Assembly: GCA_002786025.1 (NCBI GenBank)
Contig: NHNW01000053.1
Coordinates: forward strand, 62,001-126,000
Length of the DNA: 64,000 bases
Source: Zasmidium citrigriseum
Taxonomy: Eukaryota; Ascomycota; Dothideomycetes; Mycosphaerellales; Mycosphaerellaceae
Direction of reading: 5' to 3'
Shown here: positions 22,701 through 32,827 of the stretch, in pieces
Layout: every line of letters starts with the position of its first letter
Position numbering within the stretch: position 1 is the stretch's first letter
Program-made: the position numbers and the translations under genes
The notes under the pieces: generated by a model
Database searches by the model: none
The model's input: only the letters and a program-made list of their open reading frames with translations
What the model was told of the DNA's origin: nothing

Positions 22701-25700
22701 ATCGAATCTAGGAACAGCTTACCAGTGGTCTTTGAAACATAGACTGTCGTTGTGACTGTGCCACTGACTGTCGAGATATAGGGCCAACGGTCTGTCACGG
22801 AGGTCGTGATTGGCGTCGGCGAGATCGTCGTTGTATATGGCAGCGTCCAAGGAGGGAATACAAAGGTACATGGCGGCTGGCAGGTAACGGTAGGATTCGG
22901 GTCGTCGAAGACTGATGGATCGATCGTAACGACGCCGCTGCCCGTGCCATTGCCATTGTCATTTCCGCCTCCACCAGCATCGCCGGTAACATTCAGATCA
23001 ATCGCCCAGTCAGATGTTCCACCAAGGCCAAGACCTTGGGCATAATCGCGTCTCTGATTGTAAGTCGAATCCTTCATCCATGAGACCCAGTTGCCGTCGT
23101 AGACGAGGATATCGCCAGCCTCCTGGGAAGAGAACTGCTGGACGCTGAACTCTCCGCCGTTGATGATATTCCGGATCTCTAGATTGGCCAAATAACCAGG
23201 CGTGCCAGTGCAATTGCCAGCGCGTGCGCCGCTGCTTGGTCCGGTGAAAGTACATTGCTCTGTATAGCAGCTGGGATCTGTCATCTCGAAGCTTCGTCCA
23301 TACAGCGGTTGCCCAAGCATGATCTTGTTAGATGCAACACCGGCCTTCGTCAGCATCGAGAGTGCAGACTCAGTCTCCGTTTGATTGATCTGCGATCGAA
23401 GGCAGTTGCCCATGGGGCAGCCAGGGTTGGTGAATTTGTTGCCATAGTCCCACTGACCGTGCAAATCATAGGTCATATAGATGAAGTAGTCCAACAGATC
23501 GCCAAGCTTGTCCGCAGGGAACGCCTTCAGGTAGTAGTATGAAGCAGGGATAGCAATTGCCATTGTGTAATCACTGGGTAGGGCATCTCGTAAGAGCTTG
23601 AGGAACTCGAGGTAGTTGTCTGCGCTCTCAGGCGAGTCGATTGGGATTCCCTCGCCTTGATCGTCAGGTGCACCAGGATACTACGAACAAAGTCAGAATG
23701 AAGAAGCTGGAGAGAGCTGGACCAGGAACACTCACCTCCCAGTCAAAGTCAACGCCATCAAGACCTTCATCCTTGATGAAGTTCGCAACATTGTTGGCGA
23801 ACGTTTGTCGATTCTCAGACTTGACTCCCTCTCTGAGAATGTTAAAGGTGTTGGGCTAATGATTGTCAGCACAGCCACACACATACATGTGCAAGGTCCA
23901 GAGGAACTTACAGCAGTGGAGAAGGTCCAGCCGCCAAAAGATACGATCCTCTTGAAACGAGTCTCCTTCTTGAAGTCCTCCCAAGCGTCTTCGTATGGGC
24001 TGATAGATGGCTGGAAGCTATCCGTAATGTCTGCGAAAGCCCAGTGGACGATGGTGTACTTATCTGGAATCGATCCCACCGACAAGTGCATACATGGGCG
24101 CTCCGCGTTGAAAGCCTCGAAATATCCGATTCTTTCAAACGTCGAAGGACCACCACTAGTAATGATGTCTGTGCCGCAGTTGGAGATACAACCATTGCTT
24201 CCTGGTTGGGCAGTTCCGGGGTTGCCTGTGTCACTGCATCGTTCATCAGCAAGGCTCTTTCATTACGATCTTCAAGAATGACCTACGCTGGGTTTGGCGT
24301 GCAGAAGTCGGATGTGATACCACATTGACCAAAGATGTCACAGCAGGCGTTCAAAGGGCATGGATTCAGATCCGTCCATCCCGAGACATCGTCAGTAGGC
24401 TCAGTGCCATTGACTTGTGGCCCGCAAACAGCATTAGGAACCGTGGCTGGGAATGGAGGCCTTCCAGTGCTGAGGCAAATTTTCATGCCAAGAAAGATGT
24501 TACCACATCCTTGCCAGCCCCAAGTCTCCGAGTTCCTATCCAGAATATCTTGCACTTCCATCGAGTGGGCTTCAGCAATCTTGGCGCAGTAGTCGCCCTG
24601 CTGGATCGTGTATGAGGCGCAAGTGCCATCTGCATTTGGCTGTGGCGAGAAGTCCGGTGGATCACCAGGTGTACAGCAGACGTACTGATGGAAATTAGTT
24701 GTCTGAAAGCGACATAGTGGGTAAGTTACGACTTACTTGGTCGACTTTGAGGGTCGAACAGAAGTTACCTCCTCCATTGTACGAAGCAAGCTCGTCCTGG
24801 GTGCAGCCGCAGCGTTCTGCCACTGCGTAGCATCCATCGCCAGCTTGAACTACGGATAGTGTCAGCGACTATTCGTCAATTCGCGTTTGACTTGCATGAG
24901 AGACATACCTTGCGTATACCGGCAAGTATCTCGCGCCTGGAGGCGTGATCGTGCCTGCAAGTCGTTCGCATCTCCAGCAGGACCGATGGGAACTGAGGTG
25001 CCAGATATGGCCTTAAGCTCTGAGCCTTGCCATGCTTTGCTTGAATCTCCATCGACGCACTCCGCCGAGTTCCATGACTTCAAAGCTTTCTGAACAGCAG
25101 GCACGTTGCCTTCTGCGTCGTAGATCAGTCCGAAGTATTGCGGGCTGATGGTTTGGTTTGCCTGGCCGCAGGTCTGAACAGCCAGCCTAGACTGTCCGTC
25201 GATCGCGTCCCCGAAGCTGCCCACAGTAGATGCAGCACTAGACTTGTCAATCTGAGAGCCGATGAACATTCCGGCGACTACTGGTCGCTTCCAGGAGAAG
25301 ATGATCGTGTCGTTGGCCGCAGCTCCTTTAGCATAGTCCTGAAGGGTATCGAGGGCTGCCTGTGCAGCCGAGGTGTCAGCATCGCTGCCACCTCCCCAGC
25401 TCACGAGGCTGAGAGGAGGTAACGACGGTGCTGTCTCGTTCACGGCGAGTGCCTGCCTCTTTACGTTGCTGTTTCGACTATTCGTATCGTCCGAGGGAGC
25501 CTTGACGCCTTGAGTACCATCGGCCAGAATCGTGCCACCCGCAGCCGTGCAAGCCCGGAAGTAGATGTGAGACTTTGGGTCATCGATATCGTTGTAGATG
25601 TTAGTTTGGAAGAGCACGGTTCCATCGCATGCGTCCAGCTCTCCGAAGTCGTGGTAGTAAGTCCAAGCAGCGTCGTCCGCTCCTGTTGGGTCACACTGAA

Positions 25701-25806
25701 TCGGACAAGGAGAGATCGCAGACAGAAACTGTGCCCCAGTCAGTTGGGTCAGGCCCGCAAGGACCGCCCAGGGGACAGCTCCGCCAAGACCAAATAGAGC
25801 CCTCAT
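19718..25806 (-). CDS. Large secreted LysM/chitin-binding GH18 chitinase (subgroup C type)
   Basis: Nine exons (25806-24909, 24849-24737, 24684-24287, 24233-23912, 23855-23736, 23680-22723, 22678-21979, 21922-20301, 20250-19718) give 1887 residues. The eight introns are 44-59 nt. A signal peptide occupies residues 1 to about 24. Two Cys-containing LysM domains follow at about 294-345 and 355-410, then a chitin-binding type 1 domain (about 430-465). The GH18 barrel has the catalytic DGVDFDWE motif with Glu617. Further on are a Thr-rich linker, a poly-Asp tract (about 1095-1120), a Cys-rich region, two CFVPAGC repeats (about 1608-1669) and a C-terminal Cys-rich domain. This layout matches the killer-toxin-like subgroup C chitinases of filamentous fungi, which cleave chitin in their own or a rival's wall. 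The ATG at 25806 gives a good signal peptide. Confidence 0.9.
22143..22208. repeat. GTC/ATC trinucleotide microsatellite coding for poly-Asp
   Basis: An in-frame trinucleotide repeat in exon 7 of the chitinase encodes about 20 Asp with a few Asn and a Glu cluster on the minus strand. Such tracts change length by slippage without breaking the frame. Confidence 0.9.
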
Positions 25807-27128
25807 TGTGAAAGATTGTTGCAGAGCTGGGTTCAATGGAAGATCCAATACGAGGGCTCATACTTAAGAGATCACACGAATCGGAGGCGGGACGCCTGAT
25901 TCGAGAACCGACACACCAACATCGCTCTGCCCATGCCCAGCCTGACGAAATGGCAACGTTGAGGCCAGAAGGATTGTTGGAAAAAACTCTTCGTCGCATT
26001 AGTGCACACATTGAATGGAGTTTGACGTGCTGTATGCGGCTTGTCGACGGTGAGATACATTCTGAAAGCTCGTGGCGAGCCATACTCACTGGCGAGATCG
26101 CTGCTCTCCGCGGAGCCTCTCGTTGTGAGGGATAGGGCTCCCAGCCCGACTTATTGCTTGGCATTTGGCGAAGTCTTTCAAAAGTACTCCTTGTGGAGAA
26201 GCTTCTTTCCGTCATTGTGCCTAAGCGTGAACACCATGGTGTTCGAATGCGCCATGTGGTAACTGTAACTTTCAGGTCAGGCATGGCGAACCCTGGCTTG
26301 GCACAGCTGGTAAGCCTATTTTGACGTTACATTGGGGGCTAGAAGGCAGCACCGAGGTCTGTCGTGATAGCCGTTGCGGTTGAATGCTCGACTTACAGTG
26401 ATAGTTGGGCCTCGTCGGAAGGGGGACCTCACTCTGGACAATCTCGAAGCTCGGTTGTGCAGGGTCTGCAAGGCGTCGAGGTAAGAAGGTGGTCGATAGG
26501 GTCAACGTATCCCGGCGTGACCGATGCCACACTTTTCGAAGTTGCATCTGCCGGCGAGATCATGGCTTCCGATGGTGTGCTGTAATGGCAAAAGCAAAGC
26601 GGTTCAGCGATGGACTAGATTCATTACGCCAAGCATAAGGGACCACTGTCCTTTCGTGGCTACTTCCATTAAAGGAAGGCGCAATGTAATGGTGCATAGT
26701 CGAGCGCATGGTGGGCCACATGGCGAGGCGTAAAAGGCAAGATCCACGAGGCATAATACCGGCCGGGATACGCAGTTGCCGAGCTGGGTCGTGGTCCATC
26801 GAGCTCGGTAGGATCGAAATGCCCGGCGACCTATAGCCGTCTTGGCTCAGGTACGGCTGGAGCGTGGTGTTGAGTTTCGATAGAATTCAAATCGCCGCAT
26901 TGAGAGTAGTACAGAGAGACTCTGCACCTGGGTGGAGGAGGTGATGTTGGTGGTGGCGGAAAGCTTGGCGCGGGAGCTCCCGCCGAACGGTTCTTTCAAC
27001 GACAACACGCTTGGTGGGATGTCATCGTTTTCGCCTCATCGCCATCGTTATTTCCGGTGAGGTCTCGTTGACATGGCGGAGGTCCTGCTCCCGCCACGTT
27101 ACTCTGGTTTTCGAGCCCGGAAGACGAC
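25807..27128. other. 1.3-kb divergent intergenic region
   Basis: This separates the divergently transcribed chitinase and acidic hypothetical genes and probably holds both promoters. Several short frames exist on both strands, but none has splice support or recognisable sequence. No tRNA or 5S signature was seen. Confidence 0.5.
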
Positions 27129-28022
27129 ATGGCCCAATTTGAACCCCGGGTGAACGTGTCGGGCGGCGAGAATCTGGACGACGAACGGAAGACCAGCATT
27201 CGAAATGCCCTCCAAAGTTATCGAGACACGGTGCTCAAGCTGAATGAAAATGCGCTCGAGGTCGTAATGCAAGGTATTGAGGAAGAAGAATCACCAGACG
27301 ATGAATGGTCCGAAGACGAACTTCGTGAGGCTCGTCTGAAATCCCTCCACGACTCATACGGCATCTACCTCGACCCGCCAGACGATGACATCCAAGACAT
27401 CCGAGACTTTCAATCGCGAGAAAGGCGCGAGACTCTCATCGCAACATCCTCGCTAGATGGTGTGAATCACGGACCGGTCAAAACAGCATTACGACAGGCG
27501 TGGTTCGCCAGGTACGAGGACTCCATCTCACGTACAGCCGGCATCCAGCCTCTCCCACCAAGACTTCCAAATGACATCAAATATCTCGCCACTCTTGTTC
27601 GCGGTATCTGCGGTCCTGGACTCCCGGAGTACCGCGCTCATAATCAAGCGACGTTCCTGACGGATATGGATCGAATGCGAGACTATAGCGACAATGATCA
27701 TCGAATCGTGCTGCGTCCTACCCAGGAACAGCTGGACAGGAATGAATTCACTCCTCTGGCGAATACTTGGGACGATTGGGAGATCGCAGTTGGTGTCCGA
27801 CTGGGAGATGCAGAGAACGCCTGGAATGGAGGCTATGCCATCTACTGCCGTCACCCTGCAGACTCGGACCGTGGAGAGTGGGCCTGGAGATATGGAATCA
27901 AGTATCAGATGTTTCAAAGCGAAGTCTTTGAGACCGTGGAGGAGTTTCTGGGCTGGTACGCGACATTCAAGAAACAATCTGATGAGGACGACAATATCGA
28001 GATCTTTCCACTTGAAGATTAA
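27129..28022 (+). CDS. Acidic hypothetical protein
   Basis: A single exon encodes 297 residues from ATG 27129. The N-terminal third is acidic and helical (EEEESPDDEWSEDEL near residues 50-65). The middle holds a Pro-rich PLPPRLPND segment. The C-terminal part has an aromatic-rich core (WDDWEIAVGVRLGD, then EWAWRYGIKY, then a VFETVEEFLGWY helix) before an acidic end. The tail recalls SMI1/KNR4-type folds, in which a final TVEEFL-type helix is common, but the likeness is too weak to assign. No signal peptide or membrane segment is present. Confidence 0.7.
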   Translation: MAQFEPRVNVSGGENLDDERKTSIRNALQSYRDTVLKLNENALEVVMQGIEEEESPDDEWSEDELREARLKSLHDSYGIYLDPPDDDIQDIRDFQSRERRETLIATSSLDGVNHGPVKTALRQAWFARYEDSISRTAGIQPLPPRLPNDIKYLATLVRGICGPGLPEYRAHNQATFLTDMDRMRDYSDNDHRIVLRPTQEQLDRNEFTPLANTWDDWEIAVGVRLGDAENAWNGGYAIYCRHPADSDRGEWAWRYGIKYQMFQSEVFETVEEFLGWYATFKKQSDEDDNIEIFPLED

Positions 28023-28365
28023 AAGAACAAGCAGAAGCATGCAAAACATGATATGAGACAGTCCTGCACGGAGGCTCTGATCCGCCCACTACGAATCATC
28101 GTCACAGCCGCCTGCTTTTTGATAAAATGTGCTTGTGAATCTGATAGACCGTTACCTCACGAGTGCGTCAAAGCCATTTGAGCCAAAGCCATTGCACACC
28201 TAGTTGCTCACCGAGCCATTCCTATTTTGCACAAAATGCCATACTGCAGCGGTAAATGCGGATCTATCTGCTGACTGTTGAGAATAACAACTCTATCCAA
28301 GTGTGCGACATGCCACCTGGTGGATCGCCTGCCCACGGTGGAGGAGGAGCCTAGTGCTGCGCACT
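28023..28365. other. Convergent intergenic gap
   Basis: About 340 bp lie between the stop codons of two convergent genes. Nothing is recognised beyond presumed 3' ends. Confidence 0.5.
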
Positions 28366-29241
28366 CTAGGTACCCATGATATAATCCTCATCGCCTCCGT
28401 CATCATATCCATCCGTATCTGCGTCGTCATCTGACATGAGCGTATCATCCTGTATAATAACAGTGCCATCACTGGCTTGAGGCCGGGCAGCCTCTTGAAG
28501 CATTACATTCTCTACGACAAGGCGCTCGAATGCCGAATTGGAAAGATTTGAACTATGGGCATGTGGCTGCTCGGATGCATTTCCTCCCTCGAGGCGTGAC
28601 ATCTGGCCAAAGCCGGGCTCGGCGTATGAAGCAAGTGACCCAAGAAGTTCGCGTTCTGCCACAATCTGGTCTGCAGGGCAGTCACCGTAATTGTCGTCTG
28701 GGGCGTCATCTTTGTCTTCGCATTGGAGTCGAATACCGAGCGCCTCTCTTGTGTCAGTTTTGAAGTTGGTCTCATTCAGAGAGGCACGCTGGTCTCCTTC
28801 CCGGTGTAAGTTCAAGTACGAAGGGTCTTGCAAAAGCCCACTTGGCCATGACGAGAAATACTCCGGGATCTTATGGGGTGGTATGTGCTTCTTCATGAAT
28901 TCGAAGTCTTCGTCATCGGAGCTGAGAGATCCCCATTCTGGCTCCTCATCAGGAGGTGGGTAGCCTTGCTGCCTTGCCTCTCGATCCCGAAGTCCCTGTC
29001 TCACCATTACAGCATGTACCTTCTTCATTCGTCTGGGTGCCGTGCGTTTATACCTTTTCAGATTCGCGGCTTGCAGCCTCTTGTGCTTAAAGGGGCGGGT
29101 GAAGTCTTTGATGTTGAGCAGGGTAAACTCCTCCCGTCCATAAGCTCTCGCTCTGACGTCTTTTTCAATATCTTTCATTCGGGCGCGAAGCCTTCCCCAC
29201 TCACTCAACTCTTCCGCCGTCGCCGGGCCTTCAGATGACAT
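28366..29241 (-). CDS. Basic/acidic hypothetical protein overlapping the PLD gene
   Basis: This frame encodes 291 residues from ATG 29241. The N-terminal half is basic (KHKRLQAANLKRYKRTAPRR near residues 63-82), suggesting nucleic-acid or nuclear binding. The C-terminus ends in an acidic run (DDDADTDGYDDGGDEDY). No known domain was recognised. It overlaps the 3' end of the upstream PLD-like gene by 37 nt in another frame. An in-frame reading runs back above the ATG with a protein-like sequence (FVQKRFLLDREV). The two may therefore be one gene split by a frameshift. Confidence 0.55.
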   Translation of the reverse strand: MSSEGPATAEELSEWGRLRARMKDIEKDVRARAYGREEFTLLNIKDFTRPFKHKRLQAANLKRYKRTAPRRMKKVHAVMVRQGLRDREARQQGYPPPDEEPEWGSLSSDDEDFEFMKKHIPPHKIPEYFSSWPSGLLQDPSYLNLHREGDQRASLNETNFKTDTREALGIRLQCEDKDDAPDDNYGDCPADQIVAERELLGSLASYAEPGFGQMSRLEGGNASEQPHAHSSNLSNSAFERLVVENVMLQEAARPQASDGTVIIQDDTLMSDDDADTDGYDDGGDEDYIMGT

Positions 29242-29834
29242 GACTTCTCTATCCAGAAGAAATCTTTTCTGCACAAATTCTGGAGAGTCTCGTGGCGTGG
29301 ATTTGTCGGGTCCCAGTGGATTAGTGCACGTTCGAATGACATCTCTTTCAGGAATTTCTCGAAATCCTTCTTCAGGCCGTCAATGATTCTACTGACGCTG
29401 GGTCCTTCACTCCTGGTCAATACGACGTTGGCTTCGATGCCCACTCCCACTCCTGTTTTGGTAAAGTTGGAAGAGCCAATTGTGGCCGTATCCAAAGGAG
29501 AGGGTTCATCCACGACGCATCGATTGTAAACAAACACAGAATATTTCGAATGATAGTTCACCAGGTCGTTCCAGAAAATGTATACTTCGGCATTCGGAAG
29601 GCGCGCAAGGCTTTCAATCGCGTCCAGCTGCGTGATACCTCTCTGAAGGGTCGACATGATGCGGATCTTGACACCTCTACCGGCAAGCTCCGTGAAGATA
29701 GGTAACAAGTCCTCCAAACCTTCTTTGCGTATGTATGAGTTGGCGAAGTATATCTCTTTCAAGTTTTGAGCATCGGAGTGCTCCAGTTTGTTCTTCAACC
29801 ATTGGTAGTAATTGCAGGTGCTGATTGTTGACAT
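29205..29834 (-). CDS. Phospholipase D-like (HKD) nuclease-type domain protein
   Basis: The frame encodes 209 residues from ATG 29834. It contains one PLD half-site: an RGVKIRIMSTL strand near residues 53-63, the HxK motif YHSKYSVF with His95 and Lys97, and the motif IGSSNFTKTGVG at 119-130. This single-domain form resembles PLD-like nucleases (NgoFVII/BfiI-type and helicase-linked PLD domains) that act as dimers, rather than phospholipases. The last about 12 residues are Arg-rich and overlap the next gene's frame. Together with that gene it may form a frameshifted locus. Confidence 0.7.
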   Translation of the reverse strand: MSTISTCNYYQWLKNKLEHSDAQNLKEIYFANSYIRKEGLEDLLPIFTELAGRGVKIRIMSTLQRGITQLDAIESLARLPNAEVYIFWNDLVNYHSKYSVFVYNRCVVDEPSPLDTATIGSSNFTKTGVGVGIEANVVLTRSEGPSVSRIIDGLKKDFEKFLKEMSFERALIHWDPTNPRHETLQNLCRKDFFWIEKSCHLKARRRRKS

Positions 29835-29959
29835 TCTGCAGCTTTTCTCTGGCCGAGTCGTGTTGTGAGTTGTGCGCCAACTATGTGGAAGAAGAGGGCC
29901 GATGGGGGCGTTTAAATGGTATATCACGCAGGCTCTCAGCCTTGCGCATGGGCTATTAT

Positions 29960-30200
29960 TAGTGCCTCACTCGTGCACCCACACCCTCGCTCAGTAGCCC
30001 CAGCCATGGCGTTCGCAGCTACTTGTGCTATTGGTCGATTGGTCGAGCTGGCCACAATGCATTCTTGGTACTCTCGCTTATGTGTTCACACCGTCTCGGA
30101 CGTGGGTGCTACGGCGTTCGCAGTCATTCTTGTCATGCACCGATTGGCTGACCTAGCTCGTATGCATTTATGGTGTTTCAGCTCGCTAGAGGTATAGATC
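29960..30200. repeat. Imperfect direct duplication, period about 105 bp
   Basis: Two neighbouring copies share GGCGTTCGCAG (starting at 30008 and 30113), then GATTGG, GAGCTGG or GACCTAG, and ATGCATT. They lie in the PLD promoter region beside the HET gene's 3' end. No gene is seen in 29835-30263. Confidence 0.6.
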
Positions 30201-30263
30201 ATGTATCAGCCGAGCACGATTCGAGTGCCTCAATAGAGCTTCCTGTCTCATGTGAGGCGCCCG

Positions 30264-32147
30264 CTAAACGAGGACAACCTCTTGACAAGTTCGCAAGACC
30301 TGTCCATCCGTCATCTCACCATCCATCATTCCATGAACATAGCAATCGCCGACCAGCAAGTAGCAACCAGCGTGGTCTGAATCCGGTGGATATGGCCGCA
30401 GTATGAAGGGTACGGTACCTCCACAAAGTAGCCACACTTCATCTTGCGCCTCCAGTGACTCGCCGAGTCCTAGGTAGTCATTGAGAGTAGTGAAGAGGCT
30501 CTGGTGCAGTGAAGCAATGAAGAAAGATTTGCGGTAGCTCGCAAAATTCGTCTCCGATGGTGTACGCAATAGGTCTGGCCGTCGTGAGAGCCATTGTCGG
30601 AAGTGCAAATATGAGGCCTGATCTGGTAGGGCGGCCCTCCGGATCTTCTCGCCGTGATGGTCGTCTCTAATTGCGTCACGAATGATGGTCCGCCAGAAAG
30701 CTTCCGCCCTTGTGCATCCGCTTGGATACATCGAATCGCCATCGCCATGCGTAGATAGAGCCAGGCGTTCCCATTCCTCCACGCTCTGCGCAACATTTTC
30801 GTCGCGCCAAGCTGCAGCGGTATGCTTCACCTTATCAACAAGGATGCCGTAGACGGTCAATTTGTTTGAGTCCAGCGAGTAGCAAAGCTTGGTCTTGCCA
30901 GAGGCGTTGAAAAGAGTGGCGGACGAAATTCGTCGAAACGAATTGTGCGAGTAAGAGATACTTCCGGAACTGTCTGTTGGAAGAAGATCGATCGCCCACG
31001 AAGGGAGGCCAGATTGGCGCAGTCGCGATCCAACTAATGCATGAAGATTGCGTTCTGTCTTGATGAGAGTTTCTGTACAGTTCGAGAAGGTTTCTGCGAC
31101 GCTCATAGAGTAATCGCTCTTGAGGAGAGGAAATAAGCCGAGGAGCCCGTACACTTTGTCCCTTGGATTGGTCGCATTCTTGTGACGCGAGAGCCATAGA
31201 AATTCCCAAAAGTCTCTGTAGTCGTGGCTAGGCGATCTGACGGGAATGGCACCGTTGGCGTTGAAGCTCCAGAACGTAACCCGCATGAGGATTACATCAT
31301 CCCAGAGATGACTCGGCATGCTCCAAGTAACGGAGGAATGACAGCAGGCTGCAGCAGGAAGGTGATTATTATAGCTCCGATAGAAGTCGTGAATGAGCGT
31401 CCATGATACAGAAACAGAGCCCAGTATCAGGGTGGCTGTCTTCGCGAGTAGAGCTTCCTGAACCACCCACATTCGAGACCACCATGGTAATTGCAACAGC
31501 CGTCGAAAGGCATTCCAGGCGCCCGTGTATGCGGTGGCTAGATGGCATCGTCCTTCACCGTCAGTCTCGAAAGGTGCCTTATCATGCCAGTGTTCATCCA
31601 CGGAGAGCAGATAGAGCATTCCGAAGGCCCCCAGGGCCTCGCTTTCGTGATCGTAAAATTTCGAGCCCCTGCAAGCTTGTTCTATGTTCTCGACCAGCCA
31701 TATCTGGTCTTTGCCATCCTCGAGAGCTGTTGTCGAACGCCTGAGCGGTCCTGGACCAGAGATCGAATCGCCCAAGAATATCAAGACTTCATCCGCTCGA
31801 GAATAGACGCTGCCCACAAGCGCCAATTGAGATGACTTCTCTTGAAGGTCATCTTGATTGATACAGACTGCGTCGGCCCAAAGTATTCTATCGCTGCTGC
31901 TCCTGCGCAGTCGTCGAAGTGCTGCGTGGAGGTTTGTAGTGACCTCGAATGGGTCGCCGTGGAGTCGTATTGTTTGACTTGCGTTCTGTTGACCCCATAC
32001 GTATGATAGTGCCTGGTAACGAGGATTTTCATATAGAGAGACAACTTCCAGTGTGCATTGTATTGGCGCCGTCCAAGCTCCAGGGAGGATGCGTAGGAGT
32101 CTGATCTCCTGCCGTGAGGAATCAAGAGCACGATATCCGAGCCACAT
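30264..32147 (-). CDS. HET-domain (heterokaryon incompatibility) protein
   Basis: A single exon encodes 627 residues from ATG 32147. The HET domain is near the N-terminus with the diagnostic motifs YQALSYVWG (44-52) and ILWADAVCINQ (88-98), followed by QEKSSQ and a VYSRADEVLIFLGD strand. The C-terminal 450 residues carry the usual poorly conserved region with a DYRDFWEFLWLSRHK motif and a DKVYGLLGLF motif near the middle. HET proteins act in allorecognition and programmed cell death in filamentous ascomycetes. They are numerous and fast evolving, so a specific role cannot be stated. No NACHT or repeat domain follows. Confidence 0.92.
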   Translation of the reverse strand: MWLGYRALDSSRQEIRLLRILPGAWTAPIQCTLEVVSLYENPRYQALSYVWGQQNASQTIRLHGDPFEVTTNLHAALRRLRRSSSDRILWADAVCINQDDLQEKSSQLALVGSVYSRADEVLIFLGDSISGPGPLRRSTTALEDGKDQIWLVENIEQACRGSKFYDHESEALGAFGMLYLLSVDEHWHDKAPFETDGEGRCHLATAYTGAWNAFRRLLQLPWWSRMWVVQEALLAKTATLILGSVSVSWTLIHDFYRSYNNHLPAAACCHSSVTWSMPSHLWDDVILMRVTFWSFNANGAIPVRSPSHDYRDFWEFLWLSRHKNATNPRDKVYGLLGLFPLLKSDYSMSVAETFSNCTETLIKTERNLHALVGSRLRQSGLPSWAIDLLPTDSSGSISYSHNSFRRISSATLFNASGKTKLCYSLDSNKLTVYGILVDKVKHTAAAWRDENVAQSVEEWERLALSTHGDGDSMYPSGCTRAEAFWRTIIRDAIRDDHHGEKIRRAALPDQASYLHFRQWLSRRPDLLRTPSETNFASYRKSFFIASLHQSLFTTLNDYLGLGESLEAQDEVWLLCGGTVPFILRPYPPDSDHAGCYLLVGDCYVHGMMDGEMTDGQVLRTCQEVVLV

Positions 32148-32827
32148 CGCAAGCCATGGTGGAAGAAAAGAAAAGGCGAGAAGATCAGGCAAGGCTGAAT
32201 ATCACCTCCAGAGCCGAGCGATAGGGTGGCACGCTTCCGGTGAGATGTGAGGCCTCAGCCTATACCTTTGTGCAGGCATTTGCGAAGGAGCATGCTCAGC
32301 CCGGACAGGTAAGAGTCTGCAGCCATCCGAGCCACCGCCTAGTGACTGTTTCGCGTTTGCAGTTCCTTGGGCGAATAGAACCTGATGCTTGGGTAACACA
32401 AGGACGCAGTAGCTGTCGAGCTCCGACCGGCATTTTGCTCTCACCGGAACATCTTCGAGCCAGCGACGTCTGGAACGGCTCTGTTCCACCGTCAAAGCTG
32501 TAGTTGTGCTTCGATATCGGCGGATTTGAGAAGGATGGAAGCCCCATGTATACCGAATGAGTGGGAAGAGGAGAGGAAAGGAACACCGGCCCAGTAGCGA
32601 CTGTAAGTCGGCACGGCTCGGCTCGCTCTTGCCGAAACTGCCCGCCAAGTGAACCTCGACGGCATCTTGAGCAAGAAGGTCCCATCCATGCAACAATAAC
32701 TTGAATCAACCCAGGCATAGGAGTCTACCCGGACACGAGCATGCCTAAGTGACGAATTCATCTCACTGACATCGACTCGTCCAATGGAACCCCGTCCAAG
32801 CACCCGAAGAAAGAACTAAAACCCACA
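32148..32827. other. Divergent intergenic region
   Basis: This 680-bp stretch between the HET gene and the ARM-repeat gene has only overlapping short frames without recognisable sequence. It presumably contains both promoters. Confidence 0.5.
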
